Below are positions 6,616-13,539 of a DNA stretch of 13,539 nt, piece by piece (the stretch's first letter is position 1; each line of letters starts with the position of its first letter). Where the stretch lies: assembly GCA_017940085.1 (NCBI GenBank), contig JAGAZK010000032.1, positions 1-13,539 on the forward strand. The letters run 5' to 3'. This DNA comes from Campylobacter sp. (lineage in GTDB: Bacteria; Campylobacterota; Campylobacteria; Campylobacterales; Campylobacteraceae). The notes beneath the pieces are model-generated. The model did not search any database and was not told the origin of the DNA. It saw only the letters and a list, made by a program, of their open reading frames with translations. A program made the translations under genes and the position numbers.

Positions 6616-7278
6616 TTATAGTTCTAAAAGTATATTTTTGGCTATTTGATCAAATTTACCATTTTTAAAATGCTCTTTGCAAAACTCTACTATAATCCCG
6701 TGAAATCTTGCAAAAATTTCATTCTCGCTCATATTTGGATAAATTTGCCAAATTTCGCTCATATCAATGCTTTGTAGCCATTCTTGCATTTCTTCGTAGC
6801 TTTCAAACTCATATCCTAAAAATCTAAGCAAATTTGCTGTGTATTTATCACAAACCATAATCTCTCGCCCACACCCGTAACACAAAATCGCATCGCAAGT
6901 CTCAAGCCCAATACCTTTTTGGGAAATCAGCCACTCACGGCTGACACTAAATTTAAAGCTCTCAAAGTTGCTAAATTCCGATAAAATAGCATTGCAAAGC
7001 AAATTTAATCTTTTTGCTTTTTGGTTATAAAATCCGCTTGGTTTGATGATATTAGCTAAATTTTCTAGGTTTAAATTTGCAATTTTTTCTAAATCCAAAA
7101 GCCCAAATTTGCGTAAATTTTCTAACGCAAGTTCGGCATTTTTCCAATTTGTATTTTGAACTAAAATTGCGCCAACTATGACTTCAAATTTGCCCGTATT
7201 TGGCCACCAAAATGGATTTTTGGAAAAATCAAATTTAACCACATTATCAAGTGCTAAAAACAAATCTTCACTTTGCAA
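6616..7278 (-). CDS. magIII: 3-methyladenine DNA glycosylase, MagIII type (HhH-GPD family)
   Basis: Base-excision repair enzyme that removes 3-methyladenine from alkylated DNA. The protein resembles H. pylori MagIII (about 218 residues) along its length: FWWPN..KFE..VGAIL.QNT (23-43), PSGFYNQKAKRL (80-91), the helix-hairpin-helix REWLISQKGIG (114-124), DAILCYGC and VCDKY with the expected catalytic Asp144, and ARFHGIIVEF near the end. There is no C-terminal four-cysteine Fe-S motif, as in MagIII and unlike Nth. I place the start at a TTG (7276-7278), with AAGGA five bases upstream, giving 220 residues and an 11-bp overlap with the DUF815 gene. An in-frame ATG at 7407 would add 43 residues unlike the family and a 140-bp overlap, so I reject it. 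Last gene of the operon. Confidence 0.88.
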   Translation of the reverse strand: MQSEDLFLALDNVVKFDFSKNPFWWPNTGKFEVIVGAILVQNTNWKNAELALENLRKFGLLDLEKIANLNLENLANIIKPSGFYNQKAKRLNLLCNAILSEFSNFESFKFSVSREWLISQKGIGLETCDAILCYGCGREIMVCDKYTANLLRFLGYEFESYEEMQEWLQSIDMSEIWQIYPNMSENEIFARFHGIIVEFCKEHFKNGKFDQIAKNILLEL

Positions 7279-8014
7279 ATTTGTCCTTGTAGATATTGAA
7301 AAAATGAATAGCACTTCTAGGGCTTCTAACACCCTTGCTATCAGCAAAAGCTCTAGCTTCGTTGTGCAATTTTTCTTTGTCTTTGACTTCGCCAAAAAGC
7401 TCGTCAATCACGCTTAAATACTCGCTAAATTCAAACTCATAAAAACTAATTATAAGCCCAAATCTATCGGCTAAAGAAAGATTGTCTCTTGAATTTTCTC
7501 TTTCAATCAAAAAATTTTCATCGTTTTTCTGGGCTTTGATGAAATGTTTGCGGTTTGAAGTAGCATAAAATAACACATTGTTTGGTGGTTTTTGGATACT
7601 TCCTTCAAGTAGTCTTTTTAGCTCACTTACAGCTTTATCGCCCATCTCAAAAGAAAAATCATCACAAAAAACGATAAATTTATAATGCTTTTTGTCTCTT
7701 AAAATCTCCAAAATATCATACAAATTTTCAAGTTCAAATTTACTAATCTCAACAAGGCGTAAATTTTCGTGCATATATTCGCAAAATACAGCCCTAACCA
7801 AACTTGATTTGCCACACCCCATTTCTCCCCACAAAAGTGCGTGATTGGCAGGTTTGTTTTGTAAAAAACGAATAGTATTATCTAAAAGTGCTTGTTTTTG
7901 GGTATTTAGAGAGATCAAATTTGATAAATTTGTAATTTGGAGTTCATCATCACAAACTGGCTTTAATTTCCCATGTCTAACAATAGCGGCTTTGTCTTTA
8001 TCAAAATTCATCAT
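7268..8014 (-). CDS. DUF815-family AAA+ ATPase
   Basis: Predicted cytosolic P-loop ATPase of 248 residues; the biological role is not known to me. Walker A is GEMGCGKSS (63-71), Walker B FIVFCDD (113-119), sensor 1 ATSNR (151-155), a likely arginine finger in LADRFG (181-186), and a sensor 2-like arginine in GVRSPRSA (228-235), so the ATPase appears complete. The shape (short N-terminal region, single AAA+ module, helical end) fits the DUF815 group (PF05673), related in style to DnaA/IstB-type ATPases. Its ATG overlaps the mfd stop as ATGA with an AAGGA site just upstream, and its end overlaps the glycosylase start by 11 bp. Tight coupling on both sides to DNA-repair genes hints at a DNA-related job, but this is inference. 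Confidence 0.82.
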   Translation of the reverse strand: MMNFDKDKAAIVRHGKLKPVCDDELQITNLSNLISLNTQKQALLDNTIRFLQNKPANHALLWGEMGCGKSSLVRAVFCEYMHENLRLVEISKFELENLYDILEILRDKKHYKFIVFCDDFSFEMGDKAVSELKRLLEGSIQKPPNNVLFYATSNRKHFIKAQKNDENFLIERENSRDNLSLADRFGLIISFYEFEFSEYLSVIDELFGEVKDKEKLHNEARAFADSKGVRSPRSAIHFFNIYKDKFAK

Positions 8015-10221
8015 TTTTTCCTTAGAAATTCAAGTAATGAAGCAATTATATCATCACTATCTTTGCTTGGACTTTTGAGAATCAAATTCTCGCCATTTGC
8101 TTTTCTAAGTGAGATATTTTGCTCAAAATTACTGATTAAAACAAAATCTTTATTAATCGCAAGTATTTTTATGATAATCAAATCTAAAAACTGCTTAGTA
8201 TAAATATCAAGTCTGCCAAATCTATCTTCGATTTCTGAGCCGATTTCATAGACTTCATTTACGCTCTCGCACTTGCTAAGGCGTCTATAAAGCTCAAGTC
8301 TTAAGCGATCTTCGTTTATAAGCTCACTATTTAAAAATGCATTAATATTAAGCTTGATTTCTAATTCTTTTTGCTCTGATTTTTGATTTAAGAGCCTGTT
8401 TATTTCGTCTTCGAGCATTTTTAGATACAAACTATATCCGATAGCTTCGATATGTCCGCTTTGATCTACTCCGAGTAAATTTCCGCCACCTCTAATTTCA
8501 AGGTCGTGGTAGGCCAAAACTGCTCCACTTCCTAAAAATGAATTGCTCTCTAATGCGACAAGTCGTTTTTTGGCATTGTCACTTAAATTTTCATCATCTA
8601 CTAGAAAATAGCAATATCCTTGTCTATTAGATCGCCCCACTCTACCACGAAGTTGATGAAGATCAGCCATACCAAATTTATTCGCACTATCGATGATGAT
8701 TGTATTTACATTTGGCAGATGAATACCGCTCTCAACTATGCTTGTGCATAACAGCACATCATAATATCCATTTGCAAACTTCATAACTTCATCTTCAGTA
8801 GTTTTAGCATCAATTTTAGAATGCAAAATCAAAATTTTAATATTTGGAATTAAGCTTTGCAAATCTTTTGCGACCATTTGAATGTCGCTAATAAGATTAT
8901 GCACATAAAAAACCTGCCCTTTTCGCCTAATTTCACGCAAAATCGCTTCTTTGATTAAATTTTCATCGTAAATTTTGACAAATGAGCGAATATCTAATCT
9001 ATCAAGCGGTGGTGTCATAAGGACTGAATATGATTTAACCTTGCTTAGAGCCATATTTAGACTTCTTGGAATTGGTGTGGCAGACATAGCTAAGATATGC
9101 GAATTTTGGCTGATTTGTTTTAGTTTTTCTTTTTGTTTTACGCCAAATTTATGCTCTTCATCAATGATAATTAAGCCCAAATTTGATGGCTCCAATCCCA
9201 AAAGTGCATGTGTGCCGACTACTACAAAAGGCTTTTTGTCGGTGATTGCTTTTTTTAGATCTGATTTTTCTTTAGTAGAGCTAAATCTATCATAGCGAAA
9301 AACTGTTACACCAAATGAATTTAAGCGATTTTTTAAAGTAGCATAGTGCTGTGAGCTAAGCAAAGTTGTCGGAACGAAAAAAAACGCCTGAAAACCACTT
9401 TTGACACACATATATACGGCATTCATCGCCACTTCAGTTTTGCCAAATCCAACATCTCCGCTTAAAAGTCTATCCATGACTTTGCCGCTTTGCAAATCAA
9501 AGCAAATTTCGCTCACAGCTTTTTCTTGGTCGTCTGTATAAACAAAACCAGCTTCAAATCTAAATTTTTCATAATCTTTATCTAGATTAAATTTAATTGC
9601 ATTAATTAACTCTCTTTTTGCAGCTGTGGAAATAATGCTATTTGCTATGGCAAATAATTTTTCTCTAACTTTTTCTTTGAGCTTTGAAAAACTAGCTTTG
9701 CCAAGCCTATCTAAGCTTACTATAGCGCCACTTCCAGCAATATAGCGATCAATTTTGTTTAAATGCTCAGTTGGCAATAATAATTTGTCATTGTTTTGGT
9801 AGATTATGGTTACAAATTCTCTTTTGTATCCCAAGACTGTGATTAATTCGAGTCCGTTAAATTTGCCTATACCATAATCTTCATGCACGACAAAATCGCC
9901 AATATTTAGCTCATCTATGACCAAACTTGCTTTTTTGTGCTTAGTTTTTTTGCTAAATTGATTAAGTGAAATTATAATCTCATCATCGCTAATTAAATTT
10001 ACAATGTATGGGCTAAGATTTAAATTTATATTATTAAATTTGCCCAAATTTAAAGCATCAAAACTACTTTGTGTAGAGCTTAAAATAGTTATTTTTTTGT
10101 TTTTATGAAGTGTAAAAAACGATGGCGAAATCGATGTTTGCAAATCCTGCCAAATTTTTGGCTCTGGCATTAGGGCTATAGTATCTAAAATACTTAAATC
10201 TTGATTGTCATCAAATTCATT
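8011..10221 (-). CDS. mfd: Mfd C-terminal fragment (RNA polymerase-interacting domain, translocase, TRCF domain)
   Basis: About 736 codons in the shifted frame. Positions in the repaired 980-residue protein: CarD-like RNA polymerase interaction domain LNIGDFVVHEDYGIGKFNG (about 349-367); Walker A GDVGFGKTE (about 499-507); DEEH box (about 598-601); SATPIPRS (about 624-631); SIVESGIHLPN (about 738-748); QLRGRVGR (about 767-774); and a C-terminal TRCF domain with LRLELYRRLSKCES. All motor motifs look intact. The first in-frame ATG (10305) lies in the overlap and has no good ribosome site, so independent translation is doubtful. The 5' limit given is the approximate frameshift point. Confidence 0.85.
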   Translation of the reverse strand, partial: NEFDDNQDLSILDTIALMPEPKIWQDLQTSISPSFFTLHKNKKITILSSTQSSFDALNLGKFNNINLNLSPYIVNLISDDEIIISLNQFSKKTKHKKASLVIDELNIGDFVVHEDYGIGKFNGLELITVLGYKREFVTIIYQNNDKLLLPTEHLNKIDRYIAGSGAIVSLDRLGKASFSKLKEKVREKLFAIANSIISTAAKRELINAIKFNLDKDYEKFRFEAGFVYTDDQEKAVSEICFDLQSGKVMDRLLSGDVGFGKTEVAMNAVYMCVKSGFQAFFFVPTTLLSSQHYATLKNRLNSFGVTVFRYDRFSSTKEKSDLKKAITDKKPFVVVGTHALLGLEPSNLGLIIIDEEHKFGVKQKEKLKQISQNSHILAMSATPIPRSLNMALSKVKSYSVLMTPPLDRLDIRSFVKIYDENLIKEAILREIRRKGQVFYVHNLISDIQMVAKDLQSLIPNIKILILHSKIDAKTTEDEVMKFANGYYDVLLCTSIVESGIHLPNVNTIIIDSANKFGMADLHQLRGRVGRSNRQGYCYFLVDDENLSDNAKKRLVALESNSFLGSGAVLAYHDLEIRGGGNLLGVDQSGHIEAIGYSLYLKMLEDEINRLLNQKSEQKELEIKLNINAFLNSELINEDRLRLELYRRLSKCESVNEVYEIGSEIEDRFGRLDIYTKQFLDLIIIKILAINKDFVLISNFEQNISLRKANGENLILKSPSKDSDDIIASLLEFLRKK

Positions 10222-10954
10222 TTTTATTGATATTTTCAGCCAAAATACATTTAAATTTAATAAGATAATTCTCAAATCCATCAATAAGCCAAAAACCAAA
10301 AGCATTAATATCTTTAATCAAAGCATCGCTTTGAAATGATGATATTTTGTCGTTTAGCTCATCAAATTCTTTTTGGCTCAAAGCCGACAAAAACGGAGTA
10401 ATTTCAACTTTATCACACTCTATTTGATACGATTTTTGCGTGGCTGGATTAAATTTTTTGATACTATTAATCTCATCAAAATCAAGCAAAATTCTTACTG
10501 GCTCATCATCTGAAATACTAAAAATATCAATTATATCGCCACTAATTCTAGCTTCGCCTTTTTCTTGGACAATATCAACTATCTCATAGCCAAAATTGAT
10601 TAAATTTAATTTTAGCTCTTCGTAAGAGATTTTGTCGCCCAAATTTATTGTTTTGGTTTGTAAATTTTTTTGAGATGGAAGCGGATTTAGAAGTGTGCGA
10701 ATAGGCGAAATAATAAGCTTTTTTGGATTTTTACTTTTGTAATACGAGCTAAGAGTTGCTGAGATTTCAAAAAGTTCGTTATTAAAAGCACGAAGATCAT
10801 CGTTTTTTTGGGCTCTAAAATCAGGTAAAACAAAACTCTCAAAGCCCAAAAAAGAAGCTACACTTTGTGCAGATAATGCACTTTTGGCATTATCTACTAC
10901 AATAATTTCAGTATCATTTTTGCAGCTTAGATATTCAAATATCCTCGCTTGCAT
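10217..10954 (-). CDS. mfd: Mfd N-terminal fragment (UvrB-like region)
   Basis: About 245 codons with the UvrB-homologous part of Mfd that contacts UvrA: LPDFRAQKNDDLRAF, LIISPIRTLLNPLP (about residues 99-112), then the UvrB-like block GYEIVDIVQEKGEARISGDIIDIF (roughly 143-167). If translated as read, it ends a few residues after LAENIN, before the RNA-polymerase-binding domain and motor, so it could not act as Mfd alone. It is somewhat short compared with the E. coli N-terminus, as is normal in this lineage. Confidence 0.85.
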   Translation of the reverse strand: MQARIFEYLSCKNDTEIIVVDNAKSALSAQSVASFLGFESFVLPDFRAQKNDDLRAFNNELFEISATLSSYYKSKNPKKLIISPIRTLLNPLPSQKNLQTKTINLGDKISYEELKLNLINFGYEIVDIVQEKGEARISGDIIDIFSISDDEPVRILLDFDEINSIKKFNPATQKSYQIECDKVEITPFLSALSQKEFDELNDKISSFQSDALIKDINAFGFWLIDGFENYLIKFKCILAENINKK

Positions 10955-11354
10955 CAACTTCCAGCATTTCTTTATTATTTCTAAGTTCTATTTGTTCTGG
11001 CGTTTGAGAATCTAAAAGAGTGCTTTTTCCATTAAATTTAGCACCTGTTTCAATACTAAGATTTTGTGTAGCTATATCGCCTACAATAACACCACCTTCT
11101 AATAGCTCTAGATATTCAGCTTTTACATTTCCAAAAAATTGTCCATTTACAACAACTCTTTGAGCTGTAATAGTGCCTTTTACTGTTCCGTTTTTGCCGA
11201 TTATTACAGCATTATCAGAGAATACATCTCCTTCAATACTTCCATCTATATGCAAAATAGAAGATAATTTAAACTCTCCTTTAATATAAGTGCCGTTTGC
11301 TATTATCGTTGTTTGTCCGCTGGACTCGATAGCATTTTTATTAAAGACTGCCAT
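10935..11354 (-). CDS. ccmA: Bactofilin (CcmA-like cell-shape protein)
   Basis: Polymer-forming cytoskeletal protein of 139 residues. The core (about 18-112) shows the regular beta-helix spacing of bactofilins: IKGEFKLSSILHIDGSIEGD, IIGKNGTVKGTI, VVVNGQFFGNV, LLEGGVIVGDI, LSIETGAKFNGK, followed by a short charged tail. In H. pylori, CcmA (HP1542) lies beside the peptidase Csd1 (HP1543) and both are needed for helical shape; the order here is the same, so the same role is inferred. The ATG lies inside the end of the peptidase gene (52-bp overlap), with AAGGAG 11 bases upstream, a slightly long spacing; no alternative in-frame start is visible nearby. Confidence 0.93.
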   Translation of the reverse strand: MAVFNKNAIESSGQTTIIANGTYIKGEFKLSSILHIDGSIEGDVFSDNAVIIGKNGTVKGTITAQRVVVNGQFFGNVKAEYLELLEGGVIVGDIATQNLSIETGAKFNGKSTLLDSQTPEQIELRNNKEMLEVDASEDI

Positions 11355-12169
11355 TGGATTTTTTGCTCCTTTTCAAAAATTTGATTATAGTTTTTGCTAT
11401 TCCACTTGATGAAATTATTTGGATCTAGTGGGCGTTGGATAAAACGAACTTCATAATGCAAATGAGGTCCTGTGCTAAGCCCTGTATTGCCTGTATATGC
11501 AATAATATCACCCTTTCTAACAAAATCACCTTCTTCAAAAACTTTCTTTTTACTTAAATGTGCGTATCTTGTCGCAAAACCATAATTATGACGAATTTCT
11601 AACAAATATCCATATCCACTTCTTGGTCCAAAATATTGAACAACTCCGTCAGCTGGAGCTCTTACAGGTGTGCCAATATCGGCTCTTAGATCAAGTCCTG
11701 GGTGAAATTCTTGTCTTGATAAAATCGGGTGATCTCTCCAGCCAAAAGGTGCCGTGATACCCTTTTCTTGGACGACTGGACCATTTGGGATTTGAGAAAA
11801 CATCGCTCTTTCTTCAGCTCCAGTCAAAGATACAGTAACAATACGATTTACCAAACTACCACCAGTAGCATTTTGGTCCAAACCGAACTGCTCTTCAAGC
11901 TCTGCAATCTGACCCTCAATAGCTTCAAATTCAGCCCTGCTTGTGGCTATTTTTTTCTCCAAAACATCGTTTTCTGCGAGTAATTTGGCTTGTGTATTTT
12001 GGACAATAGTCATTCTATTGCCAAGATAATCTATATAAAACATACTTAAAGCAAATAAAAATAAAAACAAAAATATAACATAAAAAACCACTTTTTTTAC
12101 AACCGTGCTTAACATATAATTTTTAGACCCATTTAAGTCGGTTATAGTGATCATAAATTTATTTCTCAA
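11303..12169 (-). CDS. csd1: M23 family zinc metallopeptidase, Csd1-like peptidoglycan hydrolase
   Basis: Predicted inner-membrane-anchored peptidoglycan endopeptidase of 288 residues. A basic N-terminus precedes one membrane segment (about 26-48), a coiled-coil-like stretch (about 55-95, rich in E, A, L), and a LytM/M23 domain with HPGLD (zinc ligands His156 and Asp160), RYAHLS (His204) and HLH (236-238, GPHLHYEV). It probably cuts peptide cross-links to set curvature with the adjacent bactofilin, as Csd1 does in H. pylori. The TTG start at 12169 overlaps the folC stop by 4 bp and has AAGGA seven bases upstream; an internal ATG six codons on lacks a site. Homologues as I recall them also begin near MR..L..TI.D.NG, supporting TTG. 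Confidence 0.9.
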   Translation of the reverse strand: MRNKFMITITDLNGSKNYMLSTVVKKVVFYVIFLFLFLFALSMFYIDYLGNRMTIVQNTQAKLLAENDVLEKKIATSRAEFEAIEGQIAELEEQFGLDQNATGGSLVNRIVTVSLTGAEERAMFSQIPNGPVVQEKGITAPFGWRDHPILSRQEFHPGLDLRADIGTPVRAPADGVVQYFGPRSGYGYLLEIRHNYGFATRYAHLSKKKVFEEGDFVRKGDIIAYTGNTGLSTGPHLHYEVRFIQRPLDPNNFIKWNSKNYNQIFEKEQKIQWQSLIKMLSSPADKQR

Positions 12170-13320
12170 ACATAATTCCTTAAAAAATGGCTTACTAATA
12201 AAAAAGAGCCAAACACTAAATACTCATTATTTGGCTCAATACGCTCAAAATTGTAACATTTTAAACCTAAATTTAAGGCTAAATTTGAAATTTTATTTGT
12301 TAGAAGTTTGCGATCATGGCTTGGATAATCATATATCAAAACAGATTGCAAAATAGGTTTGAGCGTGGTTAATACGCTTTTTGCGTCTTTATCTTCAAAA
12401 GCATTATATATTAAATTTATTTTTTGATTTTTGAAATATTTTGCTATAGCTTTGGCTGCATGAGCGTTGTGTCCGACATCTACCCAGATATTTTGTTGGA
12501 TTTTTTCTAATCTAGCACGCAAATCCAAAACACTAAGATTATTTATAATTTCATCTAAATTTATTATATTTAATACTTTTGCGGCATTGTAAGCTAGATT
12601 TAAATTTGCTCTTAAAAACTCTGCCAAATCGTATTTTTGAGCGTATTTTTGAATACAATTTGGCAATTCATCACTTTCAATAATAAGCTTACAATTTCTA
12701 TTTTTGGCTATATTTTTAGCTAAATCTAATAAAGTAAATTTATTATTTAAAACAGCGATTTTATCCATAGAATTGAGCTTTGTTGTAGCAATCTGCTCTA
12801 AAGAATCACCAAGCAAATTTTGATGATCTAAATCAATTGGCGTAAAAACACTAAGTTTTTTATCAAACACATTTGTCCCATCAAACTCCCCACCAACTCC
12901 TGCTTCTAAAACAATCTCATCAAATCCGCTAAAAAGCTCAGCTGCCAATAAACAAGCCCATTCAAAATAACTCAAAATTTGCGGATCTAAATTTGTTTGT
13001 TTGAAATAATCTAGTAATCTCAAATGAGCGTTTTGCAATTCTTGATTGCTCACCAAACGCCCATCTAACCAAAATCTCTCACGAAAATCAAAAATATGTG
13101 GGCTTGTAAAATGTGCAGTTTTTTTGCCGCTTTTTTGCAAAATCATCGCCAAATATCTGCCAACACTACCTTTGCCGTTGGTGCCAACTATATGAATAAC
13201 AGGCGGTAGATTAAAAAATTTGCTCAAATTTGACCAAATTTTTGGAAACCGATCATAATCTATTGTCGGATAATACATTGGCTTTGAAGCCAAGAAATCA
13301 TTCAGGCTGGGATTTGACAC
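12166..13320 (-). CDS. folC: Folylpolyglutamate/dihydrofolate synthase FolC
   Basis: ATP-dependent Mur-ligase-family enzyme that joins glutamate to dihydropteroate or folates; cytosolic. Motifs: P-loop GTNGKGSV (46-53), TSPHIFDFRERF (72-83), EAGVGGEFDGTN (139-150), FTPIDLDH (159-166) and DVGHNAHA (281-288) at the start of the C-terminal domain. With 384 residues it is shorter than E. coli FolC (422), mainly in the C-terminal half. The usual EKAGIIK segment with the carbamylated lysine reads ATTKLNSMDK; Lys181 may serve, so the segment is divergent but probably not dead. The start taken is a GTG (13318-13320) without an obvious ribosome site, 23 bp inside the preceding gene. An ATG at residue 15 is possible, but the leading LNDFLASKP looks like conserved protein. 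Confidence 0.93.
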   Translation of the reverse strand: MSNPSLNDFLASKPMYYPTIDYDRFPKIWSNLSKFFNLPPVIHIVGTNGKGSVGRYLAMILQKSGKKTAHFTSPHIFDFRERFWLDGRLVSNQELQNAHLRLLDYFKQTNLDPQILSYFEWACLLAAELFSGFDEIVLEAGVGGEFDGTNVFDKKLSVFTPIDLDHQNLLGDSLEQIATTKLNSMDKIAVLNNKFTLLDLAKNIAKNRNCKLIIESDELPNCIQKYAQKYDLAEFLRANLNLAYNAAKVLNIINLDEIINNLSVLDLRARLEKIQQNIWVDVGHNAHAAKAIAKYFKNQKINLIYNAFEDKDAKSVLTTLKPILQSVLIYDYPSHDRKLLTNKISNLALNLGLKCYNFERIEPNNEYLVFGSFLLVSHFLRNYV

Positions 13321-13539
13321 AATTACGACCAGAATTTTTTGCTAAATAAAGCATTTCATCAGCGACCACAAGAGCGTGTTTGTGATCTTTGCATTGTGAT
13401 CTAAACGATATTCCACAGCTCACTGTGATATTAAATTTATCTTCTTTATATACAAATTTGAAATTTGAAATAGCATTTCTGATTTTTTCTGCGAATAATT
13501 CTGCTTCTTTTTTAGCAGTTTTTATTAGTATTATTACAA
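13298..13539 (-). CDS. GGDEF domain protein, C-terminal end only (probable diguanylate cyclase)
   Basis: The last 79 codons of a gene entering from the right edge, ending TGA at 13298-13300. The reading ...AELFAEKIRNAI..., ITVSCGISFR, ALVVADEMLYLAKNSGRNCV is the typical end of a GGDEF domain (helix, strand GIS, then AD..LY.AK..GRN.V). The GGDEF active-site loop, any RxxD inhibitory site and any sensor domain are outside the window, so enzymatic activity is not shown. Its end overlaps the folC GTG by 23 bp, placing it in the same operon. Confidence 0.85.
   Translation of the reverse strand, partial: VIILIKTAKKEAELFAEKIRNAISNFKFVYKEDKFNITVSCGISFRSQCKDHKHALVVADEMLYLAKNSGRNCVKSQPE

Larger units (their letters stand above)
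8011..10954 (-). pseudogene. mfd: Transcription-repair coupling factor Mfd, interrupted by a 1-nt frameshift
   Basis: Mfd is a DNA translocase that removes RNA polymerase stalled at lesions and recruits UvrA for excision repair. Here the reading frame breaks: the first part ends at a TGA (10217-10219) right after a run of six A on the coding strand (T10220-T10225), and the rest continues in the +1 frame. Removing one A gives a continuous product of 980 residues, near the length of Helicobacter/Campylobacter Mfd (about 980-1000), with no other defect noticed. This is a sequencing or assembly error in a homopolymer, a real recent mutation, or rarely slippage; the sequence alone cannot decide. 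The start is taken as the ATG at 10954, with GGA five bases upstream, rather than the adjacent in-frame TTG at 10957. It overlaps ccmA by 20 bp and the DUF815 gene by 4 bp. Confidence 0.88.

Noticed and set aside
7279..7407. N-terminal extension of the glycosylase from an ATG at 7407.
   Set aside because: It lies fully inside the DUF815 coding end in another frame and does not resemble MagIII; the internal TTG explains the gene better.
8011..10305. Second half of mfd as a separate complete helicase gene.
   Set aside because: It has no ribosome site at its first ATG, begins with residues overlapping the first half in a different frame, and continues the Mfd domain order exactly, so it is a frameshift product, not an independent gene.
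12166..12184. ATG at 12175 as the start for the M23 peptidase.
   Set aside because: It is in a different frame and stops after four codons; the TTG three bases further on is in frame with the conserved protein.

Overview
The window is a stretch of an AT-rich Campylobacterota chromosome, most likely a Campylobacter outside the jejuni/coli group (fetus-, hyointestinalis- or lanienae-like). This rests on the gene content and order (folC, M23 peptidase, bactofilin, mfd, as around Helicobacter pylori HP1545-HP1541), on protein resemblance to Helicobacter/Campylobacter families (MagIII, DcuA, AspA), and on dense AAATTT words between genes. Species is not determined. Every gene I can support is on the minus strand, so transcription runs from high to low coordinates.

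Reading in the direction of transcription: (1) 13539-6616 is a tight, probably single operon: the end of a GGDEF protein, folC, a Csd1-like M23 peptidase, the bactofilin ccmA, mfd, a DUF815 AAA+ ATPase and a MagIII-type 3-methyladenine DNA glycosylase. All neighbours overlap by 4 to 52 bp. It joins folate metabolism, a cell-shape pair and a DNA-repair group. mfd is broken by an apparent 1-nt frameshift at a short A-tract. The glycosylase and the peptidase are best read from TTG starts and folC from GTG. (2) 6615-3253 holds aspA and dcuA, the aspartase and the aspartate/fumarate/succinate carrier that together allow aspartate use with fumarate as electron acceptor. The two are separated by an unusual 369-bp spacer with a 130-bp imperfect palindrome touching the aspA stop codon, a second hairpin, a short palindrome and many AAATTT words. 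A strong hairpin ends dcuA. (3) 3252-2167 holds one outer-membrane beta-barrel gene resembling an autotransporter translocator domain without a passenger, with its own promoter and a perfect 16+16 bp terminator-like palindrome. (4) 2001-1 holds ilvI and the start of ilvH, the two subunits of acetohydroxyacid synthase, behind a clear TATAAT promoter.

Most of the window is core metabolism and housekeeping. The parts worth a second look are the aspA-dcuA spacer element, the mfd frameshift, the DUF815 ATPase locked between two repair genes, the passenger-less autotransporter barrel, and intergenic palindromes that share a GCAAATTT/AAATTTGC core. I see no tRNA, rRNA, CRISPR array or transposase.
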